Part shown: positions 1-6,926 of the stretch, one piece after another
Layout of the letters: every line of letters begins with the position of its first letter
Position numbering within the stretch: the stretch's first letter is position 1
Translations under genes and position numbers: made by a program
Notes under the pieces: model-generated
Told to the model about the DNA's origin: nothing
What the model saw: only the letters and a program-made list of their open reading frames with translations
The model's database searches: none
DNA from: Nanosynbacter sp.
Lineage (GTDB): Bacteria > Patescibacteriota > Saccharimonadia > Saccharimonadales > Saccharimonadaceae
Assembly (NCBI GenBank): GCA_015257705.1
Contig: JABZJR010000025.1
Location: 1-8,796 of the forward strand
Direction: 5' to 3'
Length of the DNA: 8,796 nucleotides

Positions 1-1079
1 TTTCTCGAGCATTCACAGAAACTCAGACAATTATTGAGCAGACGACAACGCTACTTAAAGATCTTCGAGTGCTAACTCAACAATTATCGGCGCAACAAAC
101 GCAACTTCGGGCTGGAGTTTCTATATTGAATAAAGGCGTGAATCAATTGGCACCAAACGCAATCACCGCATTTAACGGCTATAACAGTGTGCGATTTGCG
201 AATAATCAATTGCTGGCGGGCTCGGCAAGCTTAACAAACGGCTTAAGCGAAGCAAAATCGGGCAGTCAAAAATTGGCGAATGGCGCGAGTTTGTTAGAAA
301 GTCGCTCGGGCGCGTTAATTGATGGAACTTCGCAACTAGCAAGCGGCGCGGATACGCTGGCGAATAAATTGGCGGATGCTTCTAATCGCATAAAAATTCA
401 ACCAACTGGCGCTACGACTCAGCAGCAAATTGCGAATCCAGTGAAGTCGGAAATGACCGAAAAGGGCAATGTTCCGAATTATGGCTACGCTTTGTCGCCG
501 TATGTTTTGTCGCTGAGTTTGTTCGTTGGAGCACTCGTTCTGAACGTTATTTATCCGATTCGCAAAACTTTTTCTGAACAGGAAAGTGCGATTCGTTGGT
601 GGCTATCTAAAGCTTCGGTGGCTGGCGTGGCGGCCTTTATGCAAGCAACGATTTTGATGTTGGTGATGGTGTTTTTCTTAGGGCTAACTCCAGAGCATCC
701 AGCGCATTTTATCGGGGCAATTTATCTGACGTCGTTTGCGTATATGTCGATTGTGTCGCTTTTGGTGATTGTTTTGGACAATCCAGGGCGATTCCTAGCG
801 ATGGTTCTTTTGGTGCTCCAATTGGGCTCCAGTGAAGGAACATTCCCAATCCAAACTGCCAACGGATTCTTCCAAACAATTAATCCGCTAGTGCCGATGA
901 CTTACTCGATTCGTGCATTGCGTCAGGCTATTTCGGGCGGGCTAGATAACGCATTTTACGGCGGCAGTATGTGGGTTTTGGCTGGATTCTTGTTGGTGGC
1001 TAATTTATTGACAATCGGCTTCTTCGCTTATCGTGGCAAGCGTAAATTCGCGCACACGTCGGTGGATGGCGACGATTAA
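1..1079 (+). CDS. YhgE/Pip-family membrane protein, C-terminal part (5' end outside window)
   Basis: The reading frame is open from the left edge (first full codon at base 3) to TAA at 1077-1079, so the gene is partial and 358 residues are visible. The first 130 or so residues form an Ala/Ser/Gly/Leu-rich helical region with repeated motifs such as LTNGLSEA, KLANGASLL and LASGADTL, typical of the extracytoplasmic coiled region of YhgE/Pip proteins. About five hydrophobic segments follow (visible residues near 164-186, 205-228, 235-259, 262-275 and 320-343), with an ABC-2-like pattern including NPLVPMTYSIRALRQ, then a basic tail. Family members include the Lactococcus phage infection protein Pip and B. 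subtilis YhgE; the biochemical role is not settled, and export or envelope functions are suspected. A GTG at 69 is in frame but internal, not a credible start. The family call is confident; function is not. Confidence 0.85.
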   Translation, partial: SRAFTETQTIIEQTTTLLKDLRVLTQQLSAQQTQLRAGVSILNKGVNQLAPNAITAFNGYNSVRFANNQLLAGSASLTNGLSEAKSGSQKLANGASLLESRSGALIDGTSQLASGADTLANKLADASNRIKIQPTGATTQQQIANPVKSEMTEKGNVPNYGYALSPYVLSLSLFVGALVLNVIYPIRKTFSEQESAIRWWLSKASVAGVAAFMQATILMLVMVFFLGLTPEHPAHFIGAIYLTSFAYMSIVSLLVIVLDNPGRFLAMVLLVLQLGSSEGTFPIQTANGFFQTINPLVPMTYSIRALRQAISGGLDNAFYGGSMWVLAGFLLVANLLTIGFFAYRGKRKFAHTSVDGDD

Positions 1080-1106
1080 TTGACCTCTGTTATAAAATAT
1101 TGTTCT

Positions 1107-1135
1107 TTGACAAAAAATGAGCGGTTTGCTAATAT
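1107..1135 (+). promoter_or_regulatory. Promoter for rnj (sigma-70 type, extended -10)
   Basis: A perfect -35 TTGACA at 1107-1112 is followed after 17 nt by TAATAT at 1130-1135, preceded by TGC at 1127-1129, which makes an extended -10. Transcription would begin near 1142, giving a leader of about 80 nt before the rnj start. This is the best-matching promoter in the window. Confidence 0.75.
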
Positions 1136-1147
1136 AAGAGTACTAAC

Positions 1148-1175
1148 TAGAGGAATTTACGTCAGTTCACCTCTA
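1148..1175 (+). promoter_or_regulatory. Possible hairpin in the rnj 5' leader
   Basis: TAGAGG at 1148-1153 can pair with CCTCTA at 1170-1175 around a 16-nt loop, inside the predicted untranslated leader. There is no U-tract, so it is not a terminator. A structured leader could be a site for RNase J autoregulation, but the stem is only 6 bp and may be chance. Confidence 0.25.
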
Positions 1176-1221
1176 TACCTGGTTTTTGAATTATATTGTA
1201 ATAAAAAAGGAGTATAACAAT

Positions 1222-3381
1222 ATGGGTCAGCGGCGACTAGCAACACCGCAAAAAGACGACGCCAATAAGCGTCCGCAGTCAAAGAAAAGCAACAATGCAG
1301 TTTTGAATAGCACAACTACTCGTAAAGGTGAGGTTTTCCGAGCTCAGCGACGAACAAGCGAGAACGTTAATCTCAGGGCTTCACAGCACTTGATTGATAT
1401 TCCGGTAAACAAGTCAGTTTACAACGGATATGGCGGTGAGCAATTTAGCGCCAAAATGCAACCAAAACCTGTTCGCGGTGGTCAGCCGAAACTTCGGATT
1501 ATCCCAATTGGCGGCGTGGGCGAAATGGGAATTGGTAAGAATATGAACGCCATCGAATATGATGATGAGATTATCATCGTAGATATGGGCTTTTTATTCC
1601 CGGGCAGTGATTATCCAGGCATCAATTACATCACGCCGGATATTACTTGGCTGGAAGAGAATAAGCACAAGATTAAGGCACACGTATTTACGCATGGACA
1701 CCTTGATCACATTGGTTCGTTCCGTCACTTCATTCATCGCATTCCAGCGCCAGTTTATGGCTCTAAATTTACGATTGGTATGCTTGATCGAACGATGGAC
1801 GATTCAGAAGTGGATTTCAAGCCAGATTATCGAGTGATGGATCCGCTGAGTCACGAAATTGTTCAAGTTTCTAAGCATTTTTCAATCGAGTTGGTGCGAG
1901 TTAACCACTCAATTCCTGATTCTACTGCGGTGATTATTCGAACTCCAATGGGTGTGATTGTCGATTCTGGTGACTGGCGATTCGAGGAAAGTCCAGTTGA
2001 CGGTCAGAAGTTTGACCTTGAGCGACTTACGGAAGTGGCTTCAAAAGAAGGCATTTTGATGTTTATGAACGAGTCGACCAACTGTGAATCGGCTGGAACA
2101 CACACGCATACGGAGTTTGATATTCAGTATTCCATCGGTCAGGTGATGGACAAGTTTAGTAATAGTCGAGTAATTTTAAGTTGTTTCTCATCGCAGGTGC
2201 ATCGCTTGCAATTAATCTTAGAGGAAGCGCATAAGCACGGACGCAAGGTGGCGTTTGCTGGATTCTCGATGATTCAAAACCTGGAAGTGGCGTTGCGTTC
2301 GGGAACGATTAAGATTCCTAAAGACACCATTATGAAGATGGAAGATATTGTTAAATTGCCAGATAATCAAATTGCTGTAGTTTGTACTGGCTCGCAAGGT
2401 GAATTTAATGCTGTCTTAAATCGCATGGCGACGGGCGCTCATAAATATATGAAGATTAAGGGTTCGGATGTTGTGGTGTTTAGCTCTAATCCAATTCCTG
2501 GCAATGAAAAAAGCGTGGTGCGAACGGTTGACGGTCTGATGCGTGAGGGTTCTGACGTCATTCAGAACGGTAAAACTCACCTGACGGGAATCGGTCCGTT
2601 GCACCTGTCGGGTCACGGCTATTATGACGATCATGTCAAGTTGATTAACGCACTTAACCCAACTTATTACATGCCAATTCACGGTGAATTCCATATGTTG
2701 GTGCATAATGCTAGATTGGCGGAAAAGGAATGTGGAATTCTTCGTAAGAATATTTTTGTGTGTGATGCTGGAGATATTATTGAAATTGATATTGAAAGGC
2801 AAGCAAAGAAGGCTGGGCGAATTCACGTTGGTGGCGTGATGTACGATGATACTGGCGCGGTTGTTTCTGAGGTTGTATTGAAAGATCGCATTCACATGTC
2901 GCAAGAGGGAATGTTTGTTGTGGTGTTGACCGTACAACGCGGCACGGGACGATTATTGACTAGCCCAGATATTATTTCTCGCGGATTTATTTACTTACGC
3001 GATTCTGAGGAATTGATGAATATGATTCGTCAATACTTGAAGCAAAAAGCGGCACGCAGTTTTTCTGGCAAATATGATTTGGATGTGATCAAAAAAGAAA
3101 TTAAAGATGAGATTACGCATATATTGTACGATCAGACTCGCCGAACACCGATTGTCATTCCGGTGATAAATGAGGTTGGTGGCTTGAAATCTGTTAAGTC
3201 GGCAGCTACGCCAACACATTCTGCCGTGAAATCGCCAGCGCGCGGTAAAAAGCCTGTCTCAGACGAGCCAAAAATGACTCTTCCGACTGCTCCGCGTCGT
3301 CGTTTTCCTCAACGCCAAGTACCAGATACGGAAGCAAACGACACAAAAGCCAGAGAGCGGCAGAATACTCGCCCGTACTAG
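1222..3381 (+). CDS. rnj: Ribonuclease J (metallo-beta-lactamase / beta-CASP RNase)
   Basis: RNase J is a cytoplasmic 5'-3' exonuclease and endonuclease for mRNA decay and rRNA maturation. I chose ATG 1222 because AAGGAG lies 9 nt upstream at 1207-1212; an in-frame TTG at 1186 has no such site. The product is 719 residues against about 555 in B. subtilis RNase J1. Zinc ligands are present: H158-G-H160-L-D162-H163, H229 (NHS), D251 (SGDW) and H487 (PIHGEF). H465 lies in HLSGHG, and their spacing matches RNase J1. The beta-CASP part shows CFSSQVHRLQ, VCTGSQGE and SSNPIPGNEKSV. The excess length is a basic, low-complexity N-terminal extension of about 90 residues and a basic Pro/Arg-rich C-terminal tail of about 65. 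Two motifs deviate: NESTN replaces the usual SDSTN, and DSGD replaces HTGD. It has its own promoter and appears monocistronic or the first of two genes with ftsK. Confidence 0.95.
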   Translation: MGQRRLATPQKDDANKRPQSKKSNNAVLNSTTTRKGEVFRAQRRTSENVNLRASQHLIDIPVNKSVYNGYGGEQFSAKMQPKPVRGGQPKLRIIPIGGVGEMGIGKNMNAIEYDDEIIIVDMGFLFPGSDYPGINYITPDITWLEENKHKIKAHVFTHGHLDHIGSFRHFIHRIPAPVYGSKFTIGMLDRTMDDSEVDFKPDYRVMDPLSHEIVQVSKHFSIELVRVNHSIPDSTAVIIRTPMGVIVDSGDWRFEESPVDGQKFDLERLTEVASKEGILMFMNESTNCESAGTHTHTEFDIQYSIGQVMDKFSNSRVILSCFSSQVHRLQLILEEAHKHGRKVAFAGFSMIQNLEVALRSGTIKIPKDTIMKMEDIVKLPDNQIAVVCTGSQGEFNAVLNRMATGAHKYMKIKGSDVVVFSSNPIPGNEKSVVRTVDGLMREGSDVIQNGKTHLTGIGPLHLSGHGYYDDHVKLINALNPTYYMPIHGEFHMLVHNARLAEKECGILRKNIFVCDAGDIIEIDIERQAKKAGRIHVGGVMYDDTGAVVSEVVLKDRIHMSQEGMFVVVLTVQRGTGRLLTSPDIISRGFIYLRDSEELMNMIRQYLKQKAARSFSGKYDLDVIKKEIKDEITHILYDQTRRTPIVIPVINEVGGLKSVKSAATPTHSAVKSPARGKKPVSDEPKMTLPTAPRRRFPQRQVPDTEANDTKARERQNTRPY

Positions 3382-3390
3382 GGTTCTAGA

Positions 3391-3419
3391 TTGATTTTAC
3401 TGGTAAATTGTGCTATAAT
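3391..3419 (+). promoter_or_regulatory. Upstream ftsK promoter (extended -10)
   Basis: TTGATT at 3391-3396, a 17-nt spacer and TATAAT at 3414-3419, with TG at 3411-3412 giving an extended -10. It begins 10 nt after the rnj stop. Transcription would start near 3426, about 60 nt before the ftsK ATG. Confidence 0.7.
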
Positions 3420-3433
3420 AAAAGCGTGTTAGA

Positions 3434-3476
3434 TTGATTTTTACATCTGTTAATAAGTGTATAATCAGTGTATAAT
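3434..3476 (+). promoter_or_regulatory. Second, proximal ftsK promoter region with two TATAAT boxes
   Basis: TTGATT recurs at 3434-3439, followed by TATAAT at 3460-3465 (20-nt spacer) and again at 3471-3476. The block GTGTATAAT is directly repeated at 3457-3465 and 3468-3476, an 11-bp offset. The -35 spacings are poor, so this is weaker than the upstream promoter. If the last box is used, transcription starts near 3483, only a few bases before the ftsK ATG. Confidence 0.4.
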
Positions 3477-3486
3477 AAAAACGATT

Positions 3487-5700
3487 ATGGCAAAAAAACG
3501 AAAGAGCACGAAAAAATCCGCACCAGCCAAGCCGCAGCATAGTTTGCCGGCGGGTTTTTGGTCACAAGTTGGCGCGGTGATGCTTATTCTTTTGTCGTTA
3601 CTACTTGTCGTGTCGTGGTTCGGTGTCGGTGGTCCGGTTCTGCAATGGATTGATATGGCGACCGTAAAAACTATTGGCTACACCGCGTACGCCTTGCCGA
3701 TATTATTGATTTATTTGGCGGTTGAGACTTTCCGAGCGGAAGAGAATCAATTACCCGCAGTGGTGAAATTTGCGGCAATTCTGGAAATTGTGTGGTTTTC
3801 TGGATTGTTTGGGTTAATGAAGACGGCTTCGCATCCGAATTCTGGTGGATTTGTGGGCGATATATTGAATACGGCTACACTGAAAATGGTAGATTCGGCA
3901 ATTGCTGTGATTATTTATCTGGTTTTGGCGTTTATAACAGTTCTATTTATTACTCAAACGTCGCCGTTTACGGTTTTCAGTAAACTCTGGGAGATGATTA
4001 AGAGTAATACTAAGGAAGACGATAATAATCGTTCTATTATGAAAAAAGCGTCAATTGCTCAGCCGACGGAAGAAGAGAAAAAGACCGACCTGGGAGAAAT
4101 TAAGCTAAACGCTGGTGTGCCAATAATTGATACAGCCAAAGAGAAAAAGAGTCTATTGAAGAAAGTAGATAAACCAGAGAAGGTCAATGAAGAGCAGGCT
4201 TTGGTGGCAACTCGTGATCCGAATTGGGAGGCGCCAAGCTTGGATCTATTAGAGAAGAACGAAAGCGGTGCTGATGCTGGAGATACGCGCCAGAATGCCC
4301 AAATAATTCATGATACGTTGGCTGAATTTAATATTGAGGCGGCGATGGGCGACATTAATGTTGGTCCAAAAGTTACGCAGTACACCTTAAGGCCGCCAAG
4401 TGGGGTTAAATTGACGCGAATTACGGCGCTGGAAACTAACATTGCGCTTAATTTGGCAGCACAAAGTTTAAGGATCGAGGCGCCGATTCCTGGTCAGCGA
4501 GCGGTTGGTATTGAAGTGCCTAACCGCAAGGCTGCCGAGGTTCGACTACGAAGTACGTTGTCATCAAAACAGTGGGCTGCCGCTCGTGATCCTTTGAGTT
4601 TTGGGATTGGTAAAGATATATCTGGTCAAGTTGTTGTGGGTGAACTGGGAAAGATGCCGCATTTGCTGATTGCTGGACAAACAGGTTCTGGTAAGTCTGT
4701 GATGATTAATACTTTGCTGTGTAGCTTGCTGTATCGCAATAGTCCGAGTGACATGAAGTTGATTTTGGTCGACCCGAAGCAAGTTGAAATGGCGCCGTAC
4801 GCTGATATTCCACATCTTCTTACGCCAGTGATTAACGAGCCGGAAAAGACCATTTCAGCTTTGAAGTGGGCAGTGAATGAGATGGAGCGACGCTACAAAT
4901 TGTTGGCGGGCGAGAAAATCCGCAATATTAAGGAATATAACAAGAGGTTGCAGTCTCGTGCCAAGAAGATTGCAATTGCTGATGAAAATGGCAATGTTCA
5001 GGAGCATGAAGATGGATCGATGCCATATATTGTGATTGTGGTGGACGAGATGTCTGATCTTATGATGATGGCTAAAAAGGATGTTGAGACGCTAATTGTT
5101 CGCTTGGCGCAGAAATCGCGAGCGGTTGGCATTCACTTGGTATTGGCAACGCAGCGTCCGAGCGTGAACGTGATTACTGGTTTGATTAAGGCGAACGTTC
5201 CAGCGCGAATTGCCTTTACGGTGGCTAGCCAGGTTGACAGTATAACGATTCTAGACCAATCTGGTGCTGAGAAATTATTGGGTCAAGGAGATATGCTATT
5301 TTACGTAACGAGTATGAGCAAACCAAGGCGTATTCAGGGCGCCTGGGTAACAGATGATGAGGTGAATAAAATTGCCGATCATTTGCGTATGCAGATGGCT
5401 CCGCAGTACAACGACGAAGTGGTGGCTCAGCCAGTTCAATTGGACGGCAAGGGCGGCGTCGTAATGGACTTATCGGAAGGTGGTGACGATAAGTTTAAGG
5501 ACGCGGTTCGTGTGGTGGTTGAGCGTCGCAAGGCCTCAACAAGTATGCTCCAAACGCGTCTGGGAATTGGTTATCAGCGAGCAGCGCGAATTATTGAAGA
5601 AATGGAAGAGCGGGGGATCATTGGTCCGCAGAATGGTTCTAAGCCACGTGATGTTTTGATTTCTAGTCCAGAAGAGCTTGAGGAATTGCTGGCGGAATAG
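3487..5700 (+). CDS. ftsK: DNA translocase FtsK/SpoIIIE
   Basis: FtsK is a septum-anchored hexameric ATPase that pumps chromosomal DNA into daughter cells during division. The 737-residue product has the full family layout: a Lys-rich N-terminus, four membrane segments (about 27-47, 62-81, 91-111 and 134-156), a charged linker (about 160-285), then the motor. Walker A is GQTGSGKS with K403, Walker B is IVIVVDEM with D520-E521, and VDPKQVEMAPY, ATQRPSVNVITG and LLGQGDML are diagnostic. The last 65 residues form the winged-helix gamma domain (TSMLQTRLGIGYQRAARII), which reads polar DNA sequences in known homologues. I chose ATG 3487, start of MAKKRKSTKK; an in-frame GTG at 3457 overlaps a -10 box. 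No Shine-Dalgarno sequence precedes either start, so translation may be leaderless. The short linker resembles SpoIIIE more than E. coli FtsK. Confidence 0.96.
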   Translation: MAKKRKSTKKSAPAKPQHSLPAGFWSQVGAVMLILLSLLLVVSWFGVGGPVLQWIDMATVKTIGYTAYALPILLIYLAVETFRAEENQLPAVVKFAAILEIVWFSGLFGLMKTASHPNSGGFVGDILNTATLKMVDSAIAVIIYLVLAFITVLFITQTSPFTVFSKLWEMIKSNTKEDDNNRSIMKKASIAQPTEEEKKTDLGEIKLNAGVPIIDTAKEKKSLLKKVDKPEKVNEEQALVATRDPNWEAPSLDLLEKNESGADAGDTRQNAQIIHDTLAEFNIEAAMGDINVGPKVTQYTLRPPSGVKLTRITALETNIALNLAAQSLRIEAPIPGQRAVGIEVPNRKAAEVRLRSTLSSKQWAAARDPLSFGIGKDISGQVVVGELGKMPHLLIAGQTGSGKSVMINTLLCSLLYRNSPSDMKLILVDPKQVEMAPYADIPHLLTPVINEPEKTISALKWAVNEMERRYKLLAGEKIRNIKEYNKRLQSRAKKIAIADENGNVQEHEDGSMPYIVIVVDEMSDLMMMAKKDVETLIVRLAQKSRAVGIHLVLATQRPSVNVITGLIKANVPARIAFTVASQVDSITILDQSGAEKLLGQGDMLFYVTSMSKPRRIQGAWVTDDEVNKIADHLRMQMAPQYNDEVVAQPVQLDGKGGVVMDLSEGGDDKFKDAVRVVVERRKASTSMLQTRLGIGYQRAARIIEEMEERGIIGPQNGSKPRDVLISSPEELEELLAE

Positions 5701-5728
5701 CGATTACTACGACTCATCAGTAGTGAGA

Positions 5729-5758
5729 TTGGCAATATGGGCTGTTTAGTGATATAAT
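5729..5758 (+). promoter_or_regulatory. Promoter for the rpsF-ssb-rpsR operon (extended -10)
   Basis: TTGGCA at 5729-5734, an 18-nt spacer and TATAAT at 5753-5758, directly preceded by TGA (5750-5752) as an extended -10. Transcription would start near 5765, giving a leader of about 66 nt. Confidence 0.7.
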
Positions 5759-5769
5759 AGCAATTGAAT

Positions 5770-5830
5770 ATTAACCTAAGCTTGTGTGAGACAGCATAAG
5801 CATCCGTAAATGGATTCCAGAGGAGGAAAC
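5770..5830 (+). promoter_or_regulatory. Structured rpsF leader, candidate S6:S18 autoregulatory element
   Basis: GCTTGTGT at 5780-5787 pairs with GCATAAGC at 5794-5801 around the loop GAGACA, an 8-bp stem with two G-U pairs. CCG follows almost directly at 5804-5806. ATCC (5802-5805) can alternatively pair with GGAT (5812-5815), so the CCG may switch partners near the ribosome binding site. Known S6:S18 leaders carry a conserved CCG in a bulge beside a hairpin and let the S6-S18 complex repress its operon. Here the hairpin and CCG are visible and both S6 and S18 are encoded downstream, but I cannot find a convincing outer stem, so this remains a candidate. Confidence 0.35.
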
Positions 5831-6184
5831 ATGAACGAATACGAACTAACCGTTCTTATTCACCCGGATTTAGAGGCTAATCTAGATTCAGCGTTGGATA
5901 AGGTACGCGGTTTAATCACTACTAACGGTGGTGAAATTATCAAAGAAGATAACTGGGGTAAGAAAAAATTGGCCTACACAATCAAGCGTGAAGATTTTGC
6001 AGTTTACGTTTGTTTTGAGGTTAAATTGCCAGCACCAGCTTTGTTGAAGATTTCAAATACGCTTAATATTACTGACGAAGTTTTGCGCTACCTATTGGTA
6101 AAAACTGATGAAAAAACTCGTCAAGCATTAAGCGAGCAAAAAGCACGCAACGAAGAATCTGATTCAAGCGAATCAAGTAAATAA
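5831..6184 (+). CDS. rpsF: 30S ribosomal protein S6
   Basis: S6 binds S18 and 16S rRNA on the platform of the small subunit. The 117-residue product begins MNEYELTVLIHPD and contains the S6 signatures GGEIIKEDNWGKKKLAY and ITDEVLRYLLVKTDE, covering the ferredoxin-like fold in about the first 95 residues. A short Ser/Glu-rich hydrophilic tail (EESDSSESSK) follows, as in many S6 proteins. I chose ATG 5831 because AGGAGG sits at 5821-5826; an in-frame ATG at 5810 would place that site inside the gene and add seven residues foreign to the family. It is the first gene of the S6-SSB-S18 operon, 35 nt ahead of ssb. Confidence 0.97.
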   Translation: MNEYELTVLIHPDLEANLDSALDKVRGLITTNGGEIIKEDNWGKKKLAYTIKREDFAVYVCFEVKLPAPALLKISNTLNITDEVLRYLLVKTDEKTRQALSEQKARNEESDSSESSK

Positions 6185-6219
6185 GCCTAACTGCCGTAAG
6201 GTAAAAGAGGGGATAGAAT

Positions 6220-6642
6220 ATGGCACGAAGTATCAATCAAGTGATTTTGTTGGGTAGATTGACGCGCGATCCAGAGCAGCGAACAACCGCTTCTGGCAAG
6301 AACGTAGTTAGTTTCAGCATTGCTGTTGATCGACAATCTCAAGACGATCAGGCTGACTTTTTCAATATCACAGCCTGGGATAAACTTGGTGATTTGGTAA
6401 TGCAATATCTAAGCAAAGGTCGTCGAGTTTTGGTTCAGGGACGACTGCGACAGGATAGCTGGGAAGATAAGGATACTGGTAAAAGGCAGAGCCGAATTGA
6501 AGTTACTGCTTCAGATGTAACGTTCTTAGACGGTCCAAATGGCGACAATTCAGGTTCTGCAGCACCAAAGACTACTAAAAAAGAGGAAGTCGTAACGGAA
6601 ATTGACGATAAGCCAATTGACCTAAGCGAAATTCCATTCTAA
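6220..6642 (+). CDS. ssb: Single-stranded DNA-binding protein
   Basis: SSB coats single-stranded DNA in replication, repair and recombination. The 140-residue product opens with the family motif [16 protein letters not shown]. One OB fold spans about residues 1-105, with [30 protein letters not shown] and [10 protein letters not shown], and ends at VTFLDG. A linker of about 30 residues leads to the acidic tip PIDLSEIPF, equivalent to the DDIPF-type tip that recruits partner proteins; the family's consecutive aspartates are here reduced to one Glu. The ribosome binding site GAGGGG lies at 6207-6212, 7 nt before the ATG. It sits between rpsF and rpsR, the common bacterial order, and should share their message. 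Confidence 0.96.
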   Translation: MARSINQVILLGRLTRDPEQRTTASGKNVVSFSIAVDRQSQDDQADFFNITAWDKLGDLVMQYLSKGRRVLVQGRLRQDSWEDKDTGKRQSRIEVTASDVTFLDGPNGDNSGSAAPKTTKKEEVVTEIDDKPIDLSEIPF

Positions 6643-6655
6643 TAAGGAGATTAAA

Positions 6656-6853
6656 ATGGCACAATTGAAGAAAAATCCACCGATCATTTTTGACTATAAA
6701 GATGTAAAAACTTTGCAACGTTACATCAATGTTTACGGTCAAATCGAACCAATCAGCAAGACTGGTTTGAGCGAAAAGCAACAGCGAAGCTTGGCAGTAG
6801 CAATTAAGCGTGCTCGCCACTTGGCTTTGTTGCCATTTGTTACTAGCAACTAG
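6656..6853 (+). CDS. rpsR: 30S ribosomal protein S18
   Basis: S18 pairs with S6 on the 30S platform. The 65-residue product has the core signatures [15 protein letters not shown] and [18 protein letters not shown], followed by the basic helix [16 protein letters not shown]. The N-terminus is short (MAQLKKNPP) and has no cysteines, so this is the zinc-free form. AAGGAG at 6644-6649 precedes ATG 6656 and overlaps the region just after the ssb stop, a gap of only 13 nt. It is the last gene of the operon. The L9 gene (rplI), often found after rpsR in other bacteria, is absent here, where a terminator and efp follow instead. Confidence 0.96.
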   Translation: MAQLKKNPPIIFDYKDVKTLQRYINVYGQIEPISKTGLSEKQQRSLAVAIKRARHLALLPFVTSN

Positions 6854-6868
6854 GAACGTTTAATGCGC

Positions 6869-6912
6869 AATATCTCGTTGCTATTACATATTTGGCAGCG
6901 AGATATTTTATT
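6869..6912 (+). terminator. Rho-independent terminator after rpsR, abutting the efp ribosome binding site
   Basis: AATATCTCGTTGC at 6869-6881 pairs with GCAGCGAGATATT at 6895-6907, a 13-bp stem with one G-U pair and a 13-nt loop. TTTT (6906-6909) followed by ATT forms the tail. It ends only 3 to 4 nt before the efp ribosome binding site, so it can serve as operon end, as an attenuator for efp, or both. Confidence 0.7.
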
Positions 6913-6926
6913 GGAAAGGAGAAAAT

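Larger units (their letters stand above)
3387..3483 (+). repeat. Imperfect direct repeat of promoter elements upstream of ftsK
   Basis: TAGATTGATTTTAC at 3387-3400 recurs as TAGATTGATTTTTAC at 3430-3444. TATAATAAAAGCG at 3414-3426 recurs as TATAATAAAAACG at 3471-3483. Both elements are kept in the same order, which suggests a local duplication with later divergence of the spacer. Confidence 0.6.

Noticed and set aside
1607..1837. Plus-strand open frame of 76 codons within rnj in another frame
   Set aside because: It overlaps the zinc-binding motif region of RNase J and is a frame shadow.
2416..2937. Minus-strand open frame of 173 codons inside rnj
   Set aside because: It is antisense to the conserved beta-CASP core, has no recognisable domain or ribosome binding site, and its composition is that of a shadow frame.
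4564..4853. Two overlapping minus-strand open frames opposite the ftsK motor domain
   Set aside because: They lie antisense to the Walker A region, overlap each other and show no protein family features.
5704..5726. Inverted repeat (ACTAC/GTAGT) just after ftsK as a terminator
   Set aside because: The stem is about 7 bp with a G-U pair and there is no T-tract, so it does not qualify as an intrinsic terminator.
5810..5830. Upstream in-frame ATG as the rpsF start
   Set aside because: It would bury the AGGAGG ribosome binding site inside the gene and add residues not typical of S6.
6187..6820. Minus-strand open frames opposite ssb and rpsR
   Set aside because: Both are antisense to well-conserved genes with good ribosome binding sites and have no independent support.
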